DNA of 5,097 bases from positions 1 through 5,097 of the forward strand of contig JAJZYC010000113.1 of the NCBI GenBank assembly GCA_021806125.1, read 5' to 3'. Origin of the DNA: a bacterium (GTDB taxonomy: Bacteria > SZUA-79 > Acidulodesulfobacterales > Acidulodesulfobacteraceae). Both the position numbers and the translations under genes were made by a program. The notes under the pieces are model-generated. The model did not search any database. It saw only the letters and a list, made by a program, of their open reading frames with translations, and had not been told where the DNA came from. The stretch's first letter is position 1; every line of letters begins with the position of its first letter. Below are positions 4,929 through 5,097 of this stretch, piece by piece.

Positions 4929-5096
4929 TTATTTATTGCATTTTTGATTTAATTTTTTATCGAAACTAAATATATCTATTTTAAGTTTTTTAGACTTTAC
5001 GCATATAAAACAATCGATTAGACTTAAATCGTTATACATATCATAGCAATCAAGAGCTTTGATAAAAAGTTCCGTATCTTTATTTCTAATACCTTT
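4929..5096 (-). CDS. PIN-domain protein, C-terminal end (probable toxin nuclease, partial)
   Basis: The frame is open from the right edge to TAA at 4931-4929, giving the last 55 residues. The pattern is that of the C-terminal half of a PIN domain. A helix FIKALDCYDMYNDLSLIDCFI (11-31) carries the conserved acidic residue in 'LIDCFI' (Asp28), like the 'vDalla' motif. A short lysine-rich turn follows, then the strand IDIFSFDKKL (40-49) with the 'SFDKKL' motif (Asp46) that closes the active site. PIN proteins are Mg-dependent ribonucleases; many are toxins of VapBC-type modules whose antitoxin gene lies just upstream, here beyond the window edge. The N-terminal catalytic Asp is not visible. The position inside the presumed integrated element fits a toxin-antitoxin cargo gene. 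Confidence 0.65.
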   Translation of the reverse strand, partial: KGIRNKDTELFIKALDCYDMYNDLSLIDCFICVKSKKLKIDIFSFDKKLNQKCNK

Positions 5097-5097
5097 A

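Larger units (their letters stand above)
4650..5097. mobile_element. Left end of a putative tRNA-Thr-integrated element (continues past the window)
   Basis: In tRNA-targeted integration the 3' end of the tRNA is duplicated, and the copy lacking its 5' half marks the far end of the insert. The fragment here points its missing 5' half to the right, so DNA from about 4650 onward should belong to the element. Consistent with this, the side holds GTAGCAA direct repeats, a small ORF remnant and a PIN-domain gene end, and no core metabolic gene. No integrase is visible, and the second attachment copy lies outside the window. Confidence 0.5.

Overview
The window looks like a piece of chromosome from an AT-rich Gram-negative bacterium. 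A TolC-family outer-membrane channel, an EmrA-type periplasmic adaptor and an exported c-type cytochrome imply a two-membrane envelope. A UbiE/MenG-type methyltransferase implies respiratory quinone synthesis. The lineage cannot be fixed from the sequence; a deltaproteobacterial-type anaerobe or acidophile is an impression only.

Layout. Positions 2-184 (+) are the last 60 codons of an MscS-type mechanosensitive channel. Converging on it with a 6-nt gap is a minus-strand cluster transcribed right to left: a TolC-like channel (3191-1827), an EmrA/HlyD-like adaptor (1782-604) and a small monohaem cytochrome c (589-191). A near-consensus sigma70 promoter at 3234-3262 drives this cluster. Its 17-bp spacer is filled by a perfect palindrome with an extra half-site, a good candidate for a repressor operator. 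No inner-membrane EmrB/MFS pump follows the adaptor; the cytochrome gene sits in that place. Upstream, also on the minus strand, is ubiE/menG (4000-3308). A 286-nt intergenic region separates it from a divergent small lipoprotein-like gene (4287-4523, TTG start, Gly/His/Trp-rich tail). That intergenic region holds a GC-richer 110-bp block bounded by a perfect 10-bp inverted repeat.

The right end differs in character. Positions 4607-4649 (minus) match the 3' part of tRNA-Thr(CGT): half of the anticodon loop, T arm, acceptor strand and encoded CCA. No D arm or 5' half lies beside it. This is the usual footprint of an attachment site left by tRNA-targeting integration. The orientation places the inserted element to the right, from about 4650 to beyond the window. 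That side holds paired GTAGCAA repeats resembling integrase arm sites, a 29-codon ORF remnant and the C-terminal end of a PIN-domain protein (probably a toxin nuclease), as expected for accessory DNA.

The 4524-4928 stretch holds no convincing gene apart from the tRNA fragment, the repeats and the ORF remnant. I see no CRISPR array, rRNA, complete transposase or clearly new multi-gene system. The most informative signals are the tolC operator-promoter, the EmrA-TolC pair lacking EmrB but joined to a cytochrome, and the tRNA-Thr fragment marking an island edge.
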